Below, piece by piece: positions 1 through 9,624 of a stretch of DNA of 64,000 bases. Below the pieces are notes generated by a model. That model was given only the letters and a program-made list of their open reading frames with translations, had not been told where the DNA came from and made no database searches. The translations under genes and the position numbers were made by a program. The DNA is from Hafnia alvei (GTDB taxonomy: Bacteria; Pseudomonadota; Gammaproteobacteria; Enterobacterales; Enterobacteriaceae), in contig NZ_CP139992.1 in assembly GCF_034424155.1 (NCBI RefSeq), positions 2,124,012-2,188,011 of the forward strand, read 5' to 3'. Every line of letters begins with the position of its first letter. The first letter of the stretch is position 1.

Positions 1-1987
1 CGTAAGCTTCTAAAGCATGGGTCACGGCATCCAAACCACCGAACGCACACAGTGATTTAGGCATATTCATGACTAAGTTAGCATCAACGATCGCCATGTC
101 TGGTGTTAATGCATAGTCAGCCAGTGGATATTTCTGGCCAGTTGCATCATCGGTTACCACAGCAAACGGAGTGACTTCTGAACCGGTACCTGAAGTGGTG
201 GTGACGGCGATCATTTTCGCTTTCACGCCCATTTTAGGGAATTTGTAGATACGCTTACGGATATCCATGAAGCGCAGAGCCAGTTCTTCAAAGTGAGTTT
301 CAGGATGTTCGTACATCACCCACATGATTTTAGCTGCGTCCATTGGTGAACCACCACCCAGCGCGATAATCACGTCTGGTTTGAAGGAGTTCATCAGCTC
401 TGCACCTTTACGTACGATGCTCAGCGTTGGGTCAGCTTCAACTTCGAAGAAGACTTCAGTTTCGATCCCGTGGCCTTTCAGGACTTTGGTGATCTGATCG
501 GCGTAACCGTTGTTGAACAGGAAGCGGTCAGTCACGATGAAGGCACGTTTTGCACCATCAGAGGCTACTTCATCCAGCGCGATTGGCAGAGAGCCACGGC
601 GGAAGTAGATAGATTTCGGAAGTTTATGCCACAACATGTTTTCTGCTCGCTTCGCCACGGTTTTTTTGTTCATCAGGTGTTTAGGCCCGACGTTTTCAGA
701 GATGGAGTTACCACCCCAAGAACCACAACCCAGAGTCAAAGATGGAGCAAGTTTGAAGTTATACAGGTCACCGATACCACCCTGAGAAGCAGGGGTGTTG
801 ATCAGGATACGTGCAGTCTTCATTTTTTCGCCGAAGTAGTTCACACGCTCAGGTTGGTTATCCTGATCGGTATACAGGCAAGAGGTATGGCCGATACCAC
901 CCATCTCAACCAGTTTCTCAGCTTTAGTGACAGCTTCTTCAAAGTTTTTAGCGCGGTACATTGCCAGCGTTGGAGACAGTTTTTCATGAGCGAATGGTTC
1001 AGACTCATCAACAACTTTCACTTCACCAATCAGGATTTTGGTGGTTGCTGGAACAGTGATGCCGGCCATTTTTGCAATTTCAGTGGCTGGCTGGCCTACG
1101 ATAGCCGCATTCAGGCCACCGTTTTTCAGGATGATATCCTGAACGGCTTTCAATTCTTTACCTTGCAGCATATAGCCGCCGTGAGTCGCAAAACGCTCAC
1201 GCACTGCGTCATACACGGAGTCAACTACGATAACGGACTGTTCTGAAGCACAGATCACGCCGTTGTCGAAGGTTTTAGACATCAGGATAGAAGCAACAAC
1301 ACGTTTGATGTCGGCAGTTTCGTCAACAACAACCGGTGTGTTACCAGCACCAACGCCGATAGCAGGTTTACCTGAGCTATACGCTGCTTTAACCATGCCT
1401 GGGCCACCGGTGGCCAGAATCAGGTTAATGTCTGGGTGATGCATCAGTTGGTTAGACAGTTCAACGCTAGGCTGATCGATCCAGCCGATGATGTCTTTTG
1501 GTGCGCCAGCTGCGATAGCAGCCTGCAAAACGATATCCGCGGCTTTGTTCGTGGCGTTTTTGGCACGGGGATGCGGAGAGAAGATGATGCCGTTACGGGT
1601 TTTCAGGCTGATTAACGCCTTGAAGATGGCCGTAGAGGTTGGGTTAGTGGTCGGTACGATACCGCAGATGATACCGATAGGTTCAGCGATAGTGATAGTA
1701 CCGAAAGTGTCGTCCTGAGACAGGATGCCACAGGTTTTTTCATCTTTGTAGGCGTTATAGATATATTCGGATGCAAAGTGGTTTTTAATCACTTTGTCTT
1801 CCACGATACCCATACCTGATTCCTCAACGGCTAATTTAGCCAATGGGATACGGGCATCAGCAGCAGCCAGAGCGGCGGCGCGGAAGATTTTATCTACTTG
1901 TTCTTGAGTGTAATTGGCAAACTCACGCTGGGCTTTTTTAACACGTGCTACTAACGCATCTAGTTCAGCGATATTGGTTACAGCCAT
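1..1987 (-). CDS. adhE: Bifunctional acetaldehyde-CoA/alcohol dehydrogenase (partial, C-terminus outside window)
   Basis: Cytoplasmic fermentative enzyme that reduces acetyl-CoA to acetaldehyde and then ethanol with NADH. The frame is open from the ATG at 1987 to the left edge of the window and covers about the first 662 of the usual ~890 residues. The N-terminal aldehyde dehydrogenase domain (about residues 1-440) carries the catalytic-cysteine segment DNGVICASEQ. The iron-dependent alcohol dehydrogenase domain follows, with the GGGSPMDAAK nucleotide-binding segment and, at the very edge, the metal-ligand stretch DAVTHALEAY. The start MAVTNIAELD matches E. coli AdhE and has a strong Shine-Dalgarno AGGAG just upstream. 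No frameshift is visible. The gene is divergent from ychE across a long regulatory gap containing a CRP-type palindrome. Confidence 0.97.
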   Translation of the reverse strand, partial: MAVTNIAELDALVARVKKAQREFANYTQEQVDKIFRAAALAAADARIPLAKLAVEESGMGIVEDKVIKNHFASEYIYNAYKDEKTCGILSQDDTFGTITIAEPIGIICGIVPTTNPTSTAIFKALISLKTRNGIIFSPHPRAKNATNKAADIVLQAAIAAGAPKDIIGWIDQPSVELSNQLMHHPDINLILATGGPGMVKAAYSSGKPAIGVGAGNTPVVVDETADIKRVVASILMSKTFDNGVICASEQSVIVVDSVYDAVRERFATHGGYMLQGKELKAVQDIILKNGGLNAAIVGQPATEIAKMAGITVPATTKILIGEVKVVDESEPFAHEKLSPTLAMYRAKNFEEAVTKAEKLVEMGGIGHTSCLYTDQDNQPERVNYFGEKMKTARILINTPASQGGIGDLYNFKLAPSLTLGCGSWGGNSISENVGPKHLMNKKTVAKRAENMLWHKLPKSIYFRRGSLPIALDEVASDGAKRAFIVTDRFLFNNGYADQITKVLKGHGIETEVFFEVEADPTLSIVRKGAELMNSFKPDVIIALGGGSPMDAAKIMWVMYEHPETHFEELALRFMDIRKRIYKFPKMGVKAKMIAVTTTSGTGSEVTPFAVVTDDATGQKYPLADYALTPDMAIVDANLVMNMPKSLCAFGGLDAVTHALEAY

Positions 1988-2581
1988 AATGCTCTCCTGA
2001 TAATGTTAAACTTTTTTAGTCAATGAGCCGCACAAGCAACAAGTATAGACAGATAAATGTGCTCTCTTTCAGAAACTTCACTTACTGAAAAGTTCCCGTT
2101 GGCTGATTTGCTAAAACAGCTTAGCTAGCAGTGGAGAAGTAAAGCCTGTGTTAAACATGAACGGTTTGGCTTTCTGCTAATCAGTGGGCCAGACGATAAT
2201 AGCAGGCCTTTACTGTGACTCTGAGCTTACCCATTCTTAGGTAGTTGTTTTGTGATTTAGCTCACAAAAATGTCAAGCTGACACCTTTCAGCAGTGCGGT
2301 ATTGAGAGCTTTTATCATTAACAACTAAAAGCGCCGTATTTTGCAGCGAAGTATCGATAAAATAAAACATTTTTGCAACAATGAGCCTCTTTTTGCGCTT
2401 CCCGTTAAATGCAGTAAGAAATTCGTACATTGAGCATAGATCGGGGCCATTATTTCCATTACATTACGCCGCAAGAACGTATCACTCTATCGTGATTTGC
2501 TAACATTGTTCACCACGCTGATTTGCTCGTGACAATGTTAAGAATGACAGTCGCGTTAATAACATGGTTTTGGAGAGCATG
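1988..2581. other. adhE/ychE divergent intergenic region
   Basis: About 590 bases without a convincing gene. It is AT-rich and holds a perfect CRP-type palindrome (listed separately). adhE is known in E. coli to have a long 5' regulatory region, which fits the length. I see no tRNA, repeat element or clear terminator here. Confidence 0.6.
2251..2266. promoter_or_regulatory. Predicted CRP-binding site
   Basis: TGTGATTTAGCTCACA is an exact TGTGA-N6-TCACA match to the CRP consensus, flanked by further AT (TTT before, AAAAAT after). It lies about 265 bases upstream of the adhE start and about 315 bases upstream of the ychE start, so which gene it serves cannot be told from sequence. The match is direct; occupancy is inferred. 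Confidence 0.7.
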
Positions 2582-3226
2582 GTGAGCCAGTCTTTGCTGG
2601 ATTTATCTGGTTACATTAAGTTTTTTGTTGGTCTCTTCGCATTGGTCAATCCGGTGGGTATTCTGCCGGTGTTTATCAGTATGACGAGCTATCAGGCGGT
2701 TGCAGCGCGCAACAAAACCAACCTGACGGCTAACACGTCGGTTGCCATCATTTTGATCTCTTCTTTATTGCTGGGTGATTCAATACTGATGTTCTTTGGC
2801 ATCTCGATTGATTCCTTCCGTATTGCGGGTGGGATCTTGGTGGTGACGATTGCGATGTCGATGATTAGCGGGAAGCTGGGCGAGGATAAGCAGAACAAAC
2901 AAGAAAAATCAGAAACTGCAATCCGAGAAAACGTGGGCGTTGTGCCGCTGGCATTGCCATTAATGGCAGGTCCCGGCGCCATCAGCTCAACGATAGTGTG
3001 GAGCTCTCGCTATCATGGCTGGCAAAACCTGCTCGGTTTTTCTCTGGCTATTATTCTGTTTGCGTTTTGTTGTTGGCTACTGTTTAGGGCCGCACCGCTG
3101 CTGGTTCGCCTGTTAGGTCAAACGGGTATTAACGTCATCACGCGAATTATGGGTCTGCTATTAATGGCGTTAGGCATTGAATTTATTGTTACGGGATTAC
3201 GATCGATTTTCCCCGGCCTGTTATAA
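2582..3226 (+). CDS. ychE: MarC/UPF0056 family inner-membrane protein YchE
   Basis: Integral membrane protein of the MarC family, function unknown. About six hydrophobic segments are visible. The family signatures ALVNPVGILPVF near the N-terminus, LPLMAGPGAISS in the middle and INVITRIMGLLLMALGIEF near the C-terminus are nearly identical to E. coli YchE. I place the start at GTG 2582: it gives the same N-terminal length as E. coli YchE and sits six bases after a GGAG Shine-Dalgarno. ATG codons at 2564 and 2579 are in frame, but their spacing is poor. The gene lies next to adhE, as in E. coli, and is followed by a terminator. Confidence 0.9.
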   Translation: MSQSLLDLSGYIKFFVGLFALVNPVGILPVFISMTSYQAVAARNKTNLTANTSVAIILISSLLLGDSILMFFGISIDSFRIAGGILVVTIAMSMISGKLGEDKQNKQEKSETAIRENVGVVPLALPLMAGPGAISSTIVWSSRYHGWQNLLGFSLAIILFAFCCWLLFRAAPLLVRLLGQTGINVITRIMGLLLMALGIEFIVTGLRSIFPGLL

Positions 3227-3250
3227 CTCTTCAAACATTGCGACCTGATG

Positions 3251-3287
3251 AAACCGCTGTCGGCAATGCCGATGGCGGTTTTTTTAA
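3251..3287 (+). terminator. Rho-independent terminator after ychE
   Basis: An inverted repeat beginning AAACCGC and ending GCGGTTT, with an inner CGGCA/TGCCG stem, is followed by a run of seven T. It begins 24 bases after the ychE stop. Confidence 0.85.
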
Positions 3288-3976
3288 CTGGGCCACCTAT
3301 TTGCCTTGATCGCTCACTATTCCTCATTTCAGCGATAAACCTGCGCTATTTCAATAAGTTTGTTTTACTTACGTGATGATTTATTGACGTAATAAGCACA
3401 AATTTTGTTCAGAAAATCACATCATAACATTCTGTTGAAACCCGTTATTAGTGGGCTTATCGAACGCTCATAAGATCATCAATGGTTGAATCTGCTTACA
3501 TTTGTTAATTTAACGATGTATTACTTCATGACTTTCCTTAAGACTGAATGATTCGCTTTATAACATAGCTTCAAGAAAAGATATTATGTTATATCAGCGA
3601 GTTATCATTGATCTTTCCCCTCCCTCAGTGCAGTCTGTCAGAACGTCATCGTTTCAATAAAGAGAATTGCGTAACATTTCTATAAAAATAATTAGCAGTG
3701 ATTTTAACCATCTGTTAGCTTCTGGGCATAATCACTACGCTTAGCGTTGATGAGAAAACTTTGTGCTGAAGTATTAATAGAAAAGTTTCGCTGAATATTT
3801 TGACGTCTGATCTGAGTCAAAGAGTGTTGTCAGTAAAAGTTCTAGATCTGAAAGGATAATGACGTTTTAAAACCACCTATCGTATCGACAACTTCGTTCC
3901 TTGTCGGTGCGGCCATAAAGCTAACAAAAGTTGGCATGTCCTCATGGACATCTTATTAAAGGGGAGTGGGTATACA
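3288..3976. other. Long leader/intergenic region upstream of oppA
   Basis: About 690 AT-rich bases between the ychE terminator and oppA with no supported ORF. In E. coli and Salmonella, oppA carries a regulated 5' leader (GcvB sRNA, Lrp); the length here is compatible with that. I could not identify a single convincing promoter by eye, and no hairpin stands out. Confidence 0.45.
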
Positions 3977-5614
3977 ATGAGCAAACACATCAAAAAGAAT
4001 TTACTGGCCGTAAGCGTTATGGCGGCGTTGGGCATGTTTAGCATTGCGCAAGTGCAGGCGGCGGATGTTCCTGCCGGTGTAAAACTGGCCGATAAGCAGG
4101 AGCTGGTTAAAAATAACGGCTCTGAAGTTCAGTCATTAGATCCACATAAAATCGAAGGCGTGCCTGAAAACAACGTCACTAATGACTTGATGGAAGGTTT
4201 AACCCAGCATGATCCGCAGGGTAAAACGATCCCTGGCACGGCGGTGAGTTGGGATAATAAAGATTTTAAAGTATGGACTTTCCATATTCGCCCAGATGCT
4301 AAATGGTCAAATGGCCAGCCTGTTACCGCAGAAGATTTTGTGTATAGCTGGCAGCGTATTGTTGATCCTAAAACCGCATCGCCTTATGCCAGTTATCTGC
4401 AATACGCTCACGTTGAAAACGTAGATGACATTATTTCGGGCAAAAAAGATAAATCAACGCTAGGCGTGAAAGCGCTTGATGATAAAACTTTCCAAATTAC
4501 GTTAACCGAGCCCGTACCGTATTTAGCGGAAATGACGTCGCATTACGCGATGAAACCGGTCAACAAAGCCGTGGTGGAGAAATTTGGCGACAAATGGACG
4601 CTGCCAGAAAACTATGTCAGCAACGGCGCTTATAAATTAAAAGATTGGGTTGTTAACGAACGTATTGTTTTAGAGCGTAACCCTGAATATTGGGACAATG
4701 CAAAAACCATAATTAATAAAGTCACGTTCCTGCCTATTGCTTCAGAAGTCACCGACGTTAACCGCTATCGTACCGGCGAAATTGATGTCACCTATAATAA
4801 TATGCCGATCGAACTATTCCAGAAGTTGAAAAAAGAGATCCCACAGGAAGTTAAAGCCGATCCGTATTTATGTACTTACTACTATGAAATAAATAACCAG
4901 AAGCCACCGTTTAACGATGAGCGTGTGCGTGAGGCGCTCAAGTTAGGGATGGATCGCGATATCATCGTCAATAAAGTCAAAAATCAAGGCGACCTGCCAG
5001 CTTACAGTTTCACTCCTCCCTATACCGATGGCGCTAAGTTAACACCGCCAGAGTGGTTTGGTTGGTCACAGGCAAAACGTAATGAAGAAGCCAAAAAGCT
5101 GCTCGCCGCTGCGGGCTATGGCCCAGATAAGCCACTGACGTTTAACCTGTTGTACAACACTTCCGATCTGCACAAAAAATTGGCGATTGCCGCAGCGTCC
5201 ATCTGGAAGAAAAATCTGGGCGTGAACGTGAAACTGGAAAACCAAGAGTGGAAAACCTTCTTGGATACTCGCCATCAGGGCACTTACGATGTTTCGCGCG
5301 CGGGCTGGTGTGCTGATTACAACGAGCCAAGTTCATTCCTGAACATGATGCTGTCTGACAGCAGCAGTAACACCCCGCACTATAAGAGCGCGGCCTTTGA
5401 TAAAATCATGGCTGGCGCACTGCAAACCAGCAGCAAAGAGGCGCGAGCCGCCGTTTATCAACAGGCTGAACAGCAGCTTGATAAAGATTCTGCCATTGTC
5501 CCTGTCTATTACTACGTCAATGCGCGTCTGGTGAAACCCTATGTAGGCGGTTATACCGGTAAAGATCCGCAAGATAACGTATACGATAAAAACTTGTACA
5601 TTATTCAGCACTAA
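3977..5614 (+). CDS. oppA: Oligopeptide ABC transporter, periplasmic binding protein OppA
   Basis: Binds short peptides in the periplasm and delivers them to OppBCDF. 545 residues from the ATG at 3977, with a Sec signal peptide of about 28 residues (lysine-rich start, hydrophobic core, AxA-like VQA before ADVPAG). The mature protein is a family 5 solute-binding protein: SLDPHKIEGVPE near the N-terminus, and CTYYYEINNQKPPFND and LLYNTSDLHKKLAIA further on, almost identical to E. coli OppA, ending in the usual IIQH/IIKH. The frame extends upstream to 3944, but AAAGGGGAG about 10 bases before 3977 marks the real start. First gene of the opp operon; a stem-loop separates it from oppB. Its paralogue mppA lies 46 kb further on. 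Confidence 0.96.
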   Translation: MSKHIKKNLLAVSVMAALGMFSIAQVQAADVPAGVKLADKQELVKNNGSEVQSLDPHKIEGVPENNVTNDLMEGLTQHDPQGKTIPGTAVSWDNKDFKVWTFHIRPDAKWSNGQPVTAEDFVYSWQRIVDPKTASPYASYLQYAHVENVDDIISGKKDKSTLGVKALDDKTFQITLTEPVPYLAEMTSHYAMKPVNKAVVEKFGDKWTLPENYVSNGAYKLKDWVVNERIVLERNPEYWDNAKTIINKVTFLPIASEVTDVNRYRTGEIDVTYNNMPIELFQKLKKEIPQEVKADPYLCTYYYEINNQKPPFNDERVREALKLGMDRDIIVNKVKNQGDLPAYSFTPPYTDGAKLTPPEWFGWSQAKRNEEAKKLLAAAGYGPDKPLTFNLLYNTSDLHKKLAIAAASIWKKNLGVNVKLENQEWKTFLDTRHQGTYDVSRAGWCADYNEPSSFLNMMLSDSSSNTPHYKSAAFDKIMAGALQTSSKEARAAVYQQAEQQLDKDSAIVPVYYYVNARLVKPYVGGYTGKDPQDNVYDKNLYIIQH

Positions 5615-5625
5615 TATATCTAAAC

Positions 5626-5664
5626 TTATCAACGCCGTAGCAAATAAGGCTGCGGTGTTGATAA
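5626..5664 (+). terminator. oppA-oppB intercistronic stem-loop
   Basis: A long inverted repeat (TTATCAACGCCGTAGC ... GCTGCGGTGTTGATAA) without a downstream T run. It is more likely an mRNA-stabilising or partial attenuating hairpin than a full stop. That would fit the higher level of binding protein than of permease usual for such operons; this role is inferred. Confidence 0.55.
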
Positions 5665-5750
5665 TTGATATAGAAGTAGCAGCGGTGGGATAACCTCGCC
5701 GTTTTTCAAAAATATAATCAGCCATAAGGCTGAAGTGCAGGGCTAGGGCA

Positions 5751-6671
5751 ATGTTAAAATTTATCTTTCGGCGCTTGCTTGAGGCGATACCGACGCTATT
5801 TATCCTGATCACCATCTCATTTTTCATGATGCGCTTAGCGCCGGGTAGCCCATTTACCGGTGAACGCGCTTTGCCGCCAGAAGTTTTGGCTAATATCGAA
5901 GCGAAATATCACCTTAACGATCCTATCTGGAAACAATACGGACATTATTTAGTCCAATTAGGCCACGGTGATTTTGGCCCTTCGTTTAAATATAAAGATT
6001 ATTCGGTTAATGATTTAGTGAGCGCGTCGTTTCCTGTTTCGGCCAAATTAGGTTTTGCCGCATTTTTATTAGCGGTGGTTTTTGGCGTGACGGCGGGCGT
6101 GCTGGCTGCGCTCAAACAAAATAGCAAATGGGATTATGCGGTTATGGGGGTGGCCATGACCGGTATTGTCATACCCAGTTTCGTGGTTGCGCCGTTATTG
6201 GTGTTAATTTTTGCCATTCAGCTGAAATGGCTACCGGGAGGCGGATGGAACGGTGGGGCGCTCAAATTTATGATTTTGCCGATGGTGGCACTCTCATTGG
6301 CTTATATTGCCAGCATCGCGCGTATTACCCGCGGCTCAATGATTGAAGTTCTACATTCCAACTTTATTCGTACCGCACGGGCGAAAGGCTTACCGATGCG
6401 TCGCATTATTTTGCGCCATGCATTGAAGCCTGCGCTGTTGCCGGTGCTCTCTTATTTGGGCCCAGCCTTTGTCGGCATTATTACGGGCTCGATGGTTATT
6501 GAAACTATTTATGGATTGCCGGGCATTGGCCAGCTGTTTGTTAACGGTGCGCTGAACCGTGACTATTCCCTGGTGCTGAGCCTAACCATTCTGGTTGGCG
6601 CACTGACCATTCTGTTTAACGCGATTGTCGATGTGCTTTATGCCGTCATCGATCCGAAAATCCGTTACTGA
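5751..6671 (+). CDS. oppB: Oligopeptide ABC transporter, permease OppB
   Basis: Inner-membrane permease subunit, 306 residues, the usual OppB length. It opens with the typical MLKFIFRRLLEAIPTLFILI first membrane helix. It has about six transmembrane segments, and the binding-protein-dependent permease EAA loop is visible as FIRTARAKGLPMRRIILRHA about two thirds along. Translation starts at ATG 5751 after AGGGC. It is followed at 15 bases by oppC, its heterodimer partner, so the two are almost certainly co-translated. No anomalies. Confidence 0.95.
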   Translation: MLKFIFRRLLEAIPTLFILITISFFMMRLAPGSPFTGERALPPEVLANIEAKYHLNDPIWKQYGHYLVQLGHGDFGPSFKYKDYSVNDLVSASFPVSAKLGFAAFLLAVVFGVTAGVLAALKQNSKWDYAVMGVAMTGIVIPSFVVAPLLVLIFAIQLKWLPGGGWNGGALKFMILPMVALSLAYIASIARITRGSMIEVLHSNFIRTARAKGLPMRRIILRHALKPALLPVLSYLGPAFVGIITGSMVIETIYGLPGIGQLFVNGALNRDYSLVLSLTILVGALTILFNAIVDVLYAVIDPKIRY

Positions 6672-6686
6672 TTCGGGAGATCGCAG

Positions 6687-7595
6687 ATGTTACTGAATAA
6701 AAAAAATGCGCAGGTGGTCGAAAACTTCGGTGAACAGCTGGAAGTGGAAGGGCGTAGCCTGTGGCAGGATGCGCGCCGCCGTTTCGTTCATAACCGCGCC
6801 GCGTTGGCGAGCCTGTTTGTCCTTAGCTTGATCGCGCTATTTGTGATTTTTGCCCCTATGCTGTCGCAGTTTGCTTATGACGATACCGATTGGGGAATGA
6901 TGTCATCGGCGCCAGATATGGAGTCAGGGCATTATTTTGGCACCGACTCTTCCGGGCGTGATTTGCTAGTGCGGGTAGCGATTGGTGGCCGTATTTCGTT
7001 AATGGTAGGAATTGCGGCGGCGCTGGTTGCCGTGGTCGTTGGCACCTTGTATGGCGCGATGGCCGGTTACGTGGGTGGCAAAACCGACTCGGTGATGATG
7101 CGCCTGCTTGAGATCCTCAACTCCTTCCCATTCATGTTCTTCGTGATTTTGCTGGTGACCTTCTTTGGGCAAAACATCCTGCTGATCTTTGTGGCGATCG
7201 GCATGGTGTCGTGGTTGGACATGGCGCGTATCGTGCGTGGACAAACGCTGAGCCTGAAGCGCAAAGAGTTTATCGAAGCGGCGCTGGTGGGCGGTGTATC
7301 CACACGCAAAATTGTCACTCGGCACATTGTTCCCAACGTGCTGGGCGTGGTGGTGGTGTATGCGTCTTTATTGGTGCCGAGCATGATTTTGTTTGAATCC
7401 TTCCTCAGCTTCTTAGGGCTAGGGACTCAAGAACCGTTGAGCAGTTGGGGCGCATTACTGAGCGATGGCGCCAACTCGATGGAAGTTTCTCCGTGGCTGC
7501 TGATGTATCCCGCTGCGTTTCTGGTTGTAACGCTATTCTGTTTCAACTTTATCGGCGATGGCCTGCGTGATGCCCTCGACCCGAAAGATCGTTAA
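6687..7595 (+). CDS. oppC: Oligopeptide ABC transporter, permease OppC
   Basis: Second inner-membrane permease subunit, 302 residues. It has a hydrophilic N-terminal tail of about 35 residues, a first membrane helix (ASLFVLSLIALFVIFAPML), the FGTDSSGRDLLVRV segment typical of OppC/DppC, and an EAA loop ending GVSTRKIVTRHIVPN. The Shine-Dalgarno GGGAG precedes ATG 6687. It pairs with OppB to form the channel. The gap to oppD is ten bases. Confidence 0.95.
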   Translation: MLLNKKNAQVVENFGEQLEVEGRSLWQDARRRFVHNRAALASLFVLSLIALFVIFAPMLSQFAYDDTDWGMMSSAPDMESGHYFGTDSSGRDLLVRVAIGGRISLMVGIAAALVAVVVGTLYGAMAGYVGGKTDSVMMRLLEILNSFPFMFFVILLVTFFGQNILLIFVAIGMVSWLDMARIVRGQTLSLKRKEFIEAALVGGVSTRKIVTRHIVPNVLGVVVVYASLLVPSMILFESFLSFLGLGTQEPLSSWGALLSDGANSMEVSPWLLMYPAAFLVVTLFCFNFIGDGLRDALDPKDR

Positions 7596-7605
7596 GGAGT
7601 TTACG

Positions 7606-8595
7606 ATGATGACAACAGATAAAAGCGCAGAGCGACTGCTGGCGGTAAAAGATCTCCGCGTCACCTTCACCACCAACGACGGCGATGTCACGGCGGTCAA
7701 CGATTTAAACTTCTCGCTGCGTGCGGGTGAAACGCTCGGGATCGTTGGCGAGTCGGGATCCGGTAAATCACAAACGGCTTTTGCGCTGATGGGATTATTA
7801 GCACAAAACGGTCGCATCCGTGGCTCCGCGCTGTTCAACGGGCGTGAAATACTCAATCTACCGGAGAAGCAGCTTAATAAACTGCGTGCAGAAGAGATTG
7901 CGATGATCTTCCAAGATCCGATGACGTCGCTGAATCCTTACATGCGCGTCGGTGAACAGCTGATGGAAGTGCTGATGCTGCATAAAGGCATGAGCAAAGC
8001 ACAGGCATTTGAAGAGTCTGTGCGTATGCTTGATGCAGTAAAAATGCCGGAAGCGCGTAAACGCATGCGCATGTTCCCACATGAATTCTCCGGCGGTATG
8101 CGCCAACGCGTGATGATAGCCATGGCGCTGCTATGTCGGCCTAAACTTTTGATCGCCGATGAACCCACGACCGCGTTGGACGTTACGGTTCAGGCACAAA
8201 TAATGACGCTGCTCAATGAGCTTAAAAGCGAGTTTAATACCGCAATTATCATGATCACTCACGATCTGGGCGTGGTTGCGGGCATCTGTGACAAAGTTCT
8301 GGTGATGTATGCGGGCCGCACCATGGAGTACGGTCAAGCGCGTGACGTGTTCTATTCGCCTAGCCATCCGTATTCGATTGGCCTGCTAAACGCCGTACCG
8401 CGTTTAGACGGCGAAAATGAATCCCTGCTGACCATCCCCGGCAATCCACCTAATCTGTTGCGCTTGCCGAAAGGTTGCCCATTCCAACCGCGTTGTCCTC
8501 ACTCCACTGAGCAGTGTATGCAAATGCCGCCGTTGGAGTCGTTTGGTGAAGGGCGTTTACGCGCCTGCTTTAGAACCGTGGGGGAGTTGGCATGA
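7606..8595 (+). CDS. oppD: Oligopeptide ABC transporter, ATPase OppD
   Basis: Cytoplasmic ATP-hydrolysing subunit, 329 residues. Walker A GESGSGKS at about residues 48-55, ABC signature EFSGGMRQRV, Walker [13 protein letters not shown] and the switch histidine in MITHDLGVV. The C-terminal oligopeptide-ABC domain has its cysteine pattern (GCPFQPRCPHSTEQC). AAGGAG lies directly before the tandem ATGATG at 7606; the frame extends upstream into oppC but without a ribosome site. It overlaps oppF by four bases (ATGA), indicating translational coupling. Confidence 0.95.
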   Translation: MMTTDKSAERLLAVKDLRVTFTTNDGDVTAVNDLNFSLRAGETLGIVGESGSGKSQTAFALMGLLAQNGRIRGSALFNGREILNLPEKQLNKLRAEEIAMIFQDPMTSLNPYMRVGEQLMEVLMLHKGMSKAQAFEESVRMLDAVKMPEARKRMRMFPHEFSGGMRQRVMIAMALLCRPKLLIADEPTTALDVTVQAQIMTLLNELKSEFNTAIIMITHDLGVVAGICDKVLVMYAGRTMEYGQARDVFYSPSHPYSIGLLNAVPRLDGENESLLTIPGNPPNLLRLPKGCPFQPRCPHSTEQCMQMPPLESFGEGRLRACFRTVGELA

Positions 8596-9590
8596 GCAGC
8601 GAAGACAAAAAAGTATTGCTTGAAGTCGCCGATCTGAAGGTTCACTTCGAGATAAAAGACAACAAGGCGTGGTTCTGGCAGCCAGCCAAAACGTTGAAAG
8701 CGGTCGACGGCGTGACGCTGCGTCTGTATGAAGGCGAAACCTTAGGCGTGGTCGGTGAATCGGGCTGCGGTAAATCAACGCTGGCGCGTGCATTAATCGG
8801 TTTAGTGAAAGCCACCGATGGCCGTGTGGCGTGGCTCGGTAAGAATCTGCTGGGTATGGATGCCAAACATTGGCACGAAGTTCGCCACGACATCCAGATG
8901 ATCTTCCAAGATCCGCTGGCGTCGCTGAACCCGCGCATGACCATCGGTGAAATCATTGCGGAGCCGCTGCGGACATATCATCCCAAGATGGCGCGCAGCG
9001 AGGTGAAAGATCGCGTCAGAAACATGATGATGAAAGTGGGGTTATTGCCGAACCTAATTAACCGCTATCCTCATGAATTCTCCGGCGGTCAGTGCCAGCG
9101 CATCGGAATTGCCCGCGCGCTGATTTTGGAACCCAAGCTGATTATTTGTGACGAGCCGGTCTCCGCGCTCGATGTGTCTATTCAGGCGCAGGTGGTTAAC
9201 CTACTGCAACAGCTTCAGCGAGAAATGGGGCTGTCACTGATCTTTATCGCGCACGATCTTGCCGTGGTGAAACATATTTCCGACCGCGTTTTGGTGATGT
9301 ATCTCGGCCATGCCGTTGAGCTGGGCACCTATGATGAGGTGTACCATAATCCTCAGCATCCTTATACCAAAGCGTTGATGTCTGCAGTGCCGGTTCCCGA
9401 TCCCGATTTAGAGCGCAACAAAAAAATTCAGCTATTGGAAGGGGTACTGCCTTCGCCGATCAATCCACCATCAGGCTGCGTGTTTCGCACTCGTTGCCCG
9501 ATTGCTGGGCCTGAGTGTGCACAAACACGGCCTTTGATGGAGGGGAGTTTCCGTCATGCGGTTTCGTGTTTGAAGGTCGATCCGCTTTAG
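8592..9590 (+). CDS. oppF: Oligopeptide ABC transporter, ATPase OppF
   Basis: Second cytoplasmic ATPase, 332 residues, which forms a heterodimer with OppD on the OppBC permease. Walker A GESGCGKSTLARAL, signature EFSGGQCQRIGIARAL, Walker B LIICDEPVSALD, switch segment FIAHDLAVVKH, and the family C-terminal cysteine cluster (GCVFRTRCPIAGPEC). It starts inside the oppD stop (ATGA overlap). Last gene of the operon; a hairpin follows 12 bases later. Confidence 0.95.
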   Translation: MSSEDKKVLLEVADLKVHFEIKDNKAWFWQPAKTLKAVDGVTLRLYEGETLGVVGESGCGKSTLARALIGLVKATDGRVAWLGKNLLGMDAKHWHEVRHDIQMIFQDPLASLNPRMTIGEIIAEPLRTYHPKMARSEVKDRVRNMMMKVGLLPNLINRYPHEFSGGQCQRIGIARALILEPKLIICDEPVSALDVSIQAQVVNLLQQLQREMGLSLIFIAHDLAVVKHISDRVLVMYLGHAVELGTYDEVYHNPQHPYTKALMSAVPVPDPDLERNKKIQLLEGVLPSPINPPSGCVFRTRCPIAGPECAQTRPLMEGSFRHAVSCLKVDPL

Positions 9591-9602
9591 AGAGATAGCG
9601 TC

Positions 9603-9624
9603 AGGGGCACAAGGAGGTGCCCCT
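9603..9624 (+). terminator. Stem-loop after oppF
   Basis: AGGGGCAC-AAGGAG-GTGCCCCT forms a strong GC stem. The following sequence (CTAATATTAC) has only a weak U tract, so termination may be incomplete. Confidence 0.55.

Noticed and set aside
470..1246. A 258-codon plus-strand open frame
   Set aside because: It is the antisense shadow of the intact adhE coding sequence; it has no ribosome site and no recognisable content.
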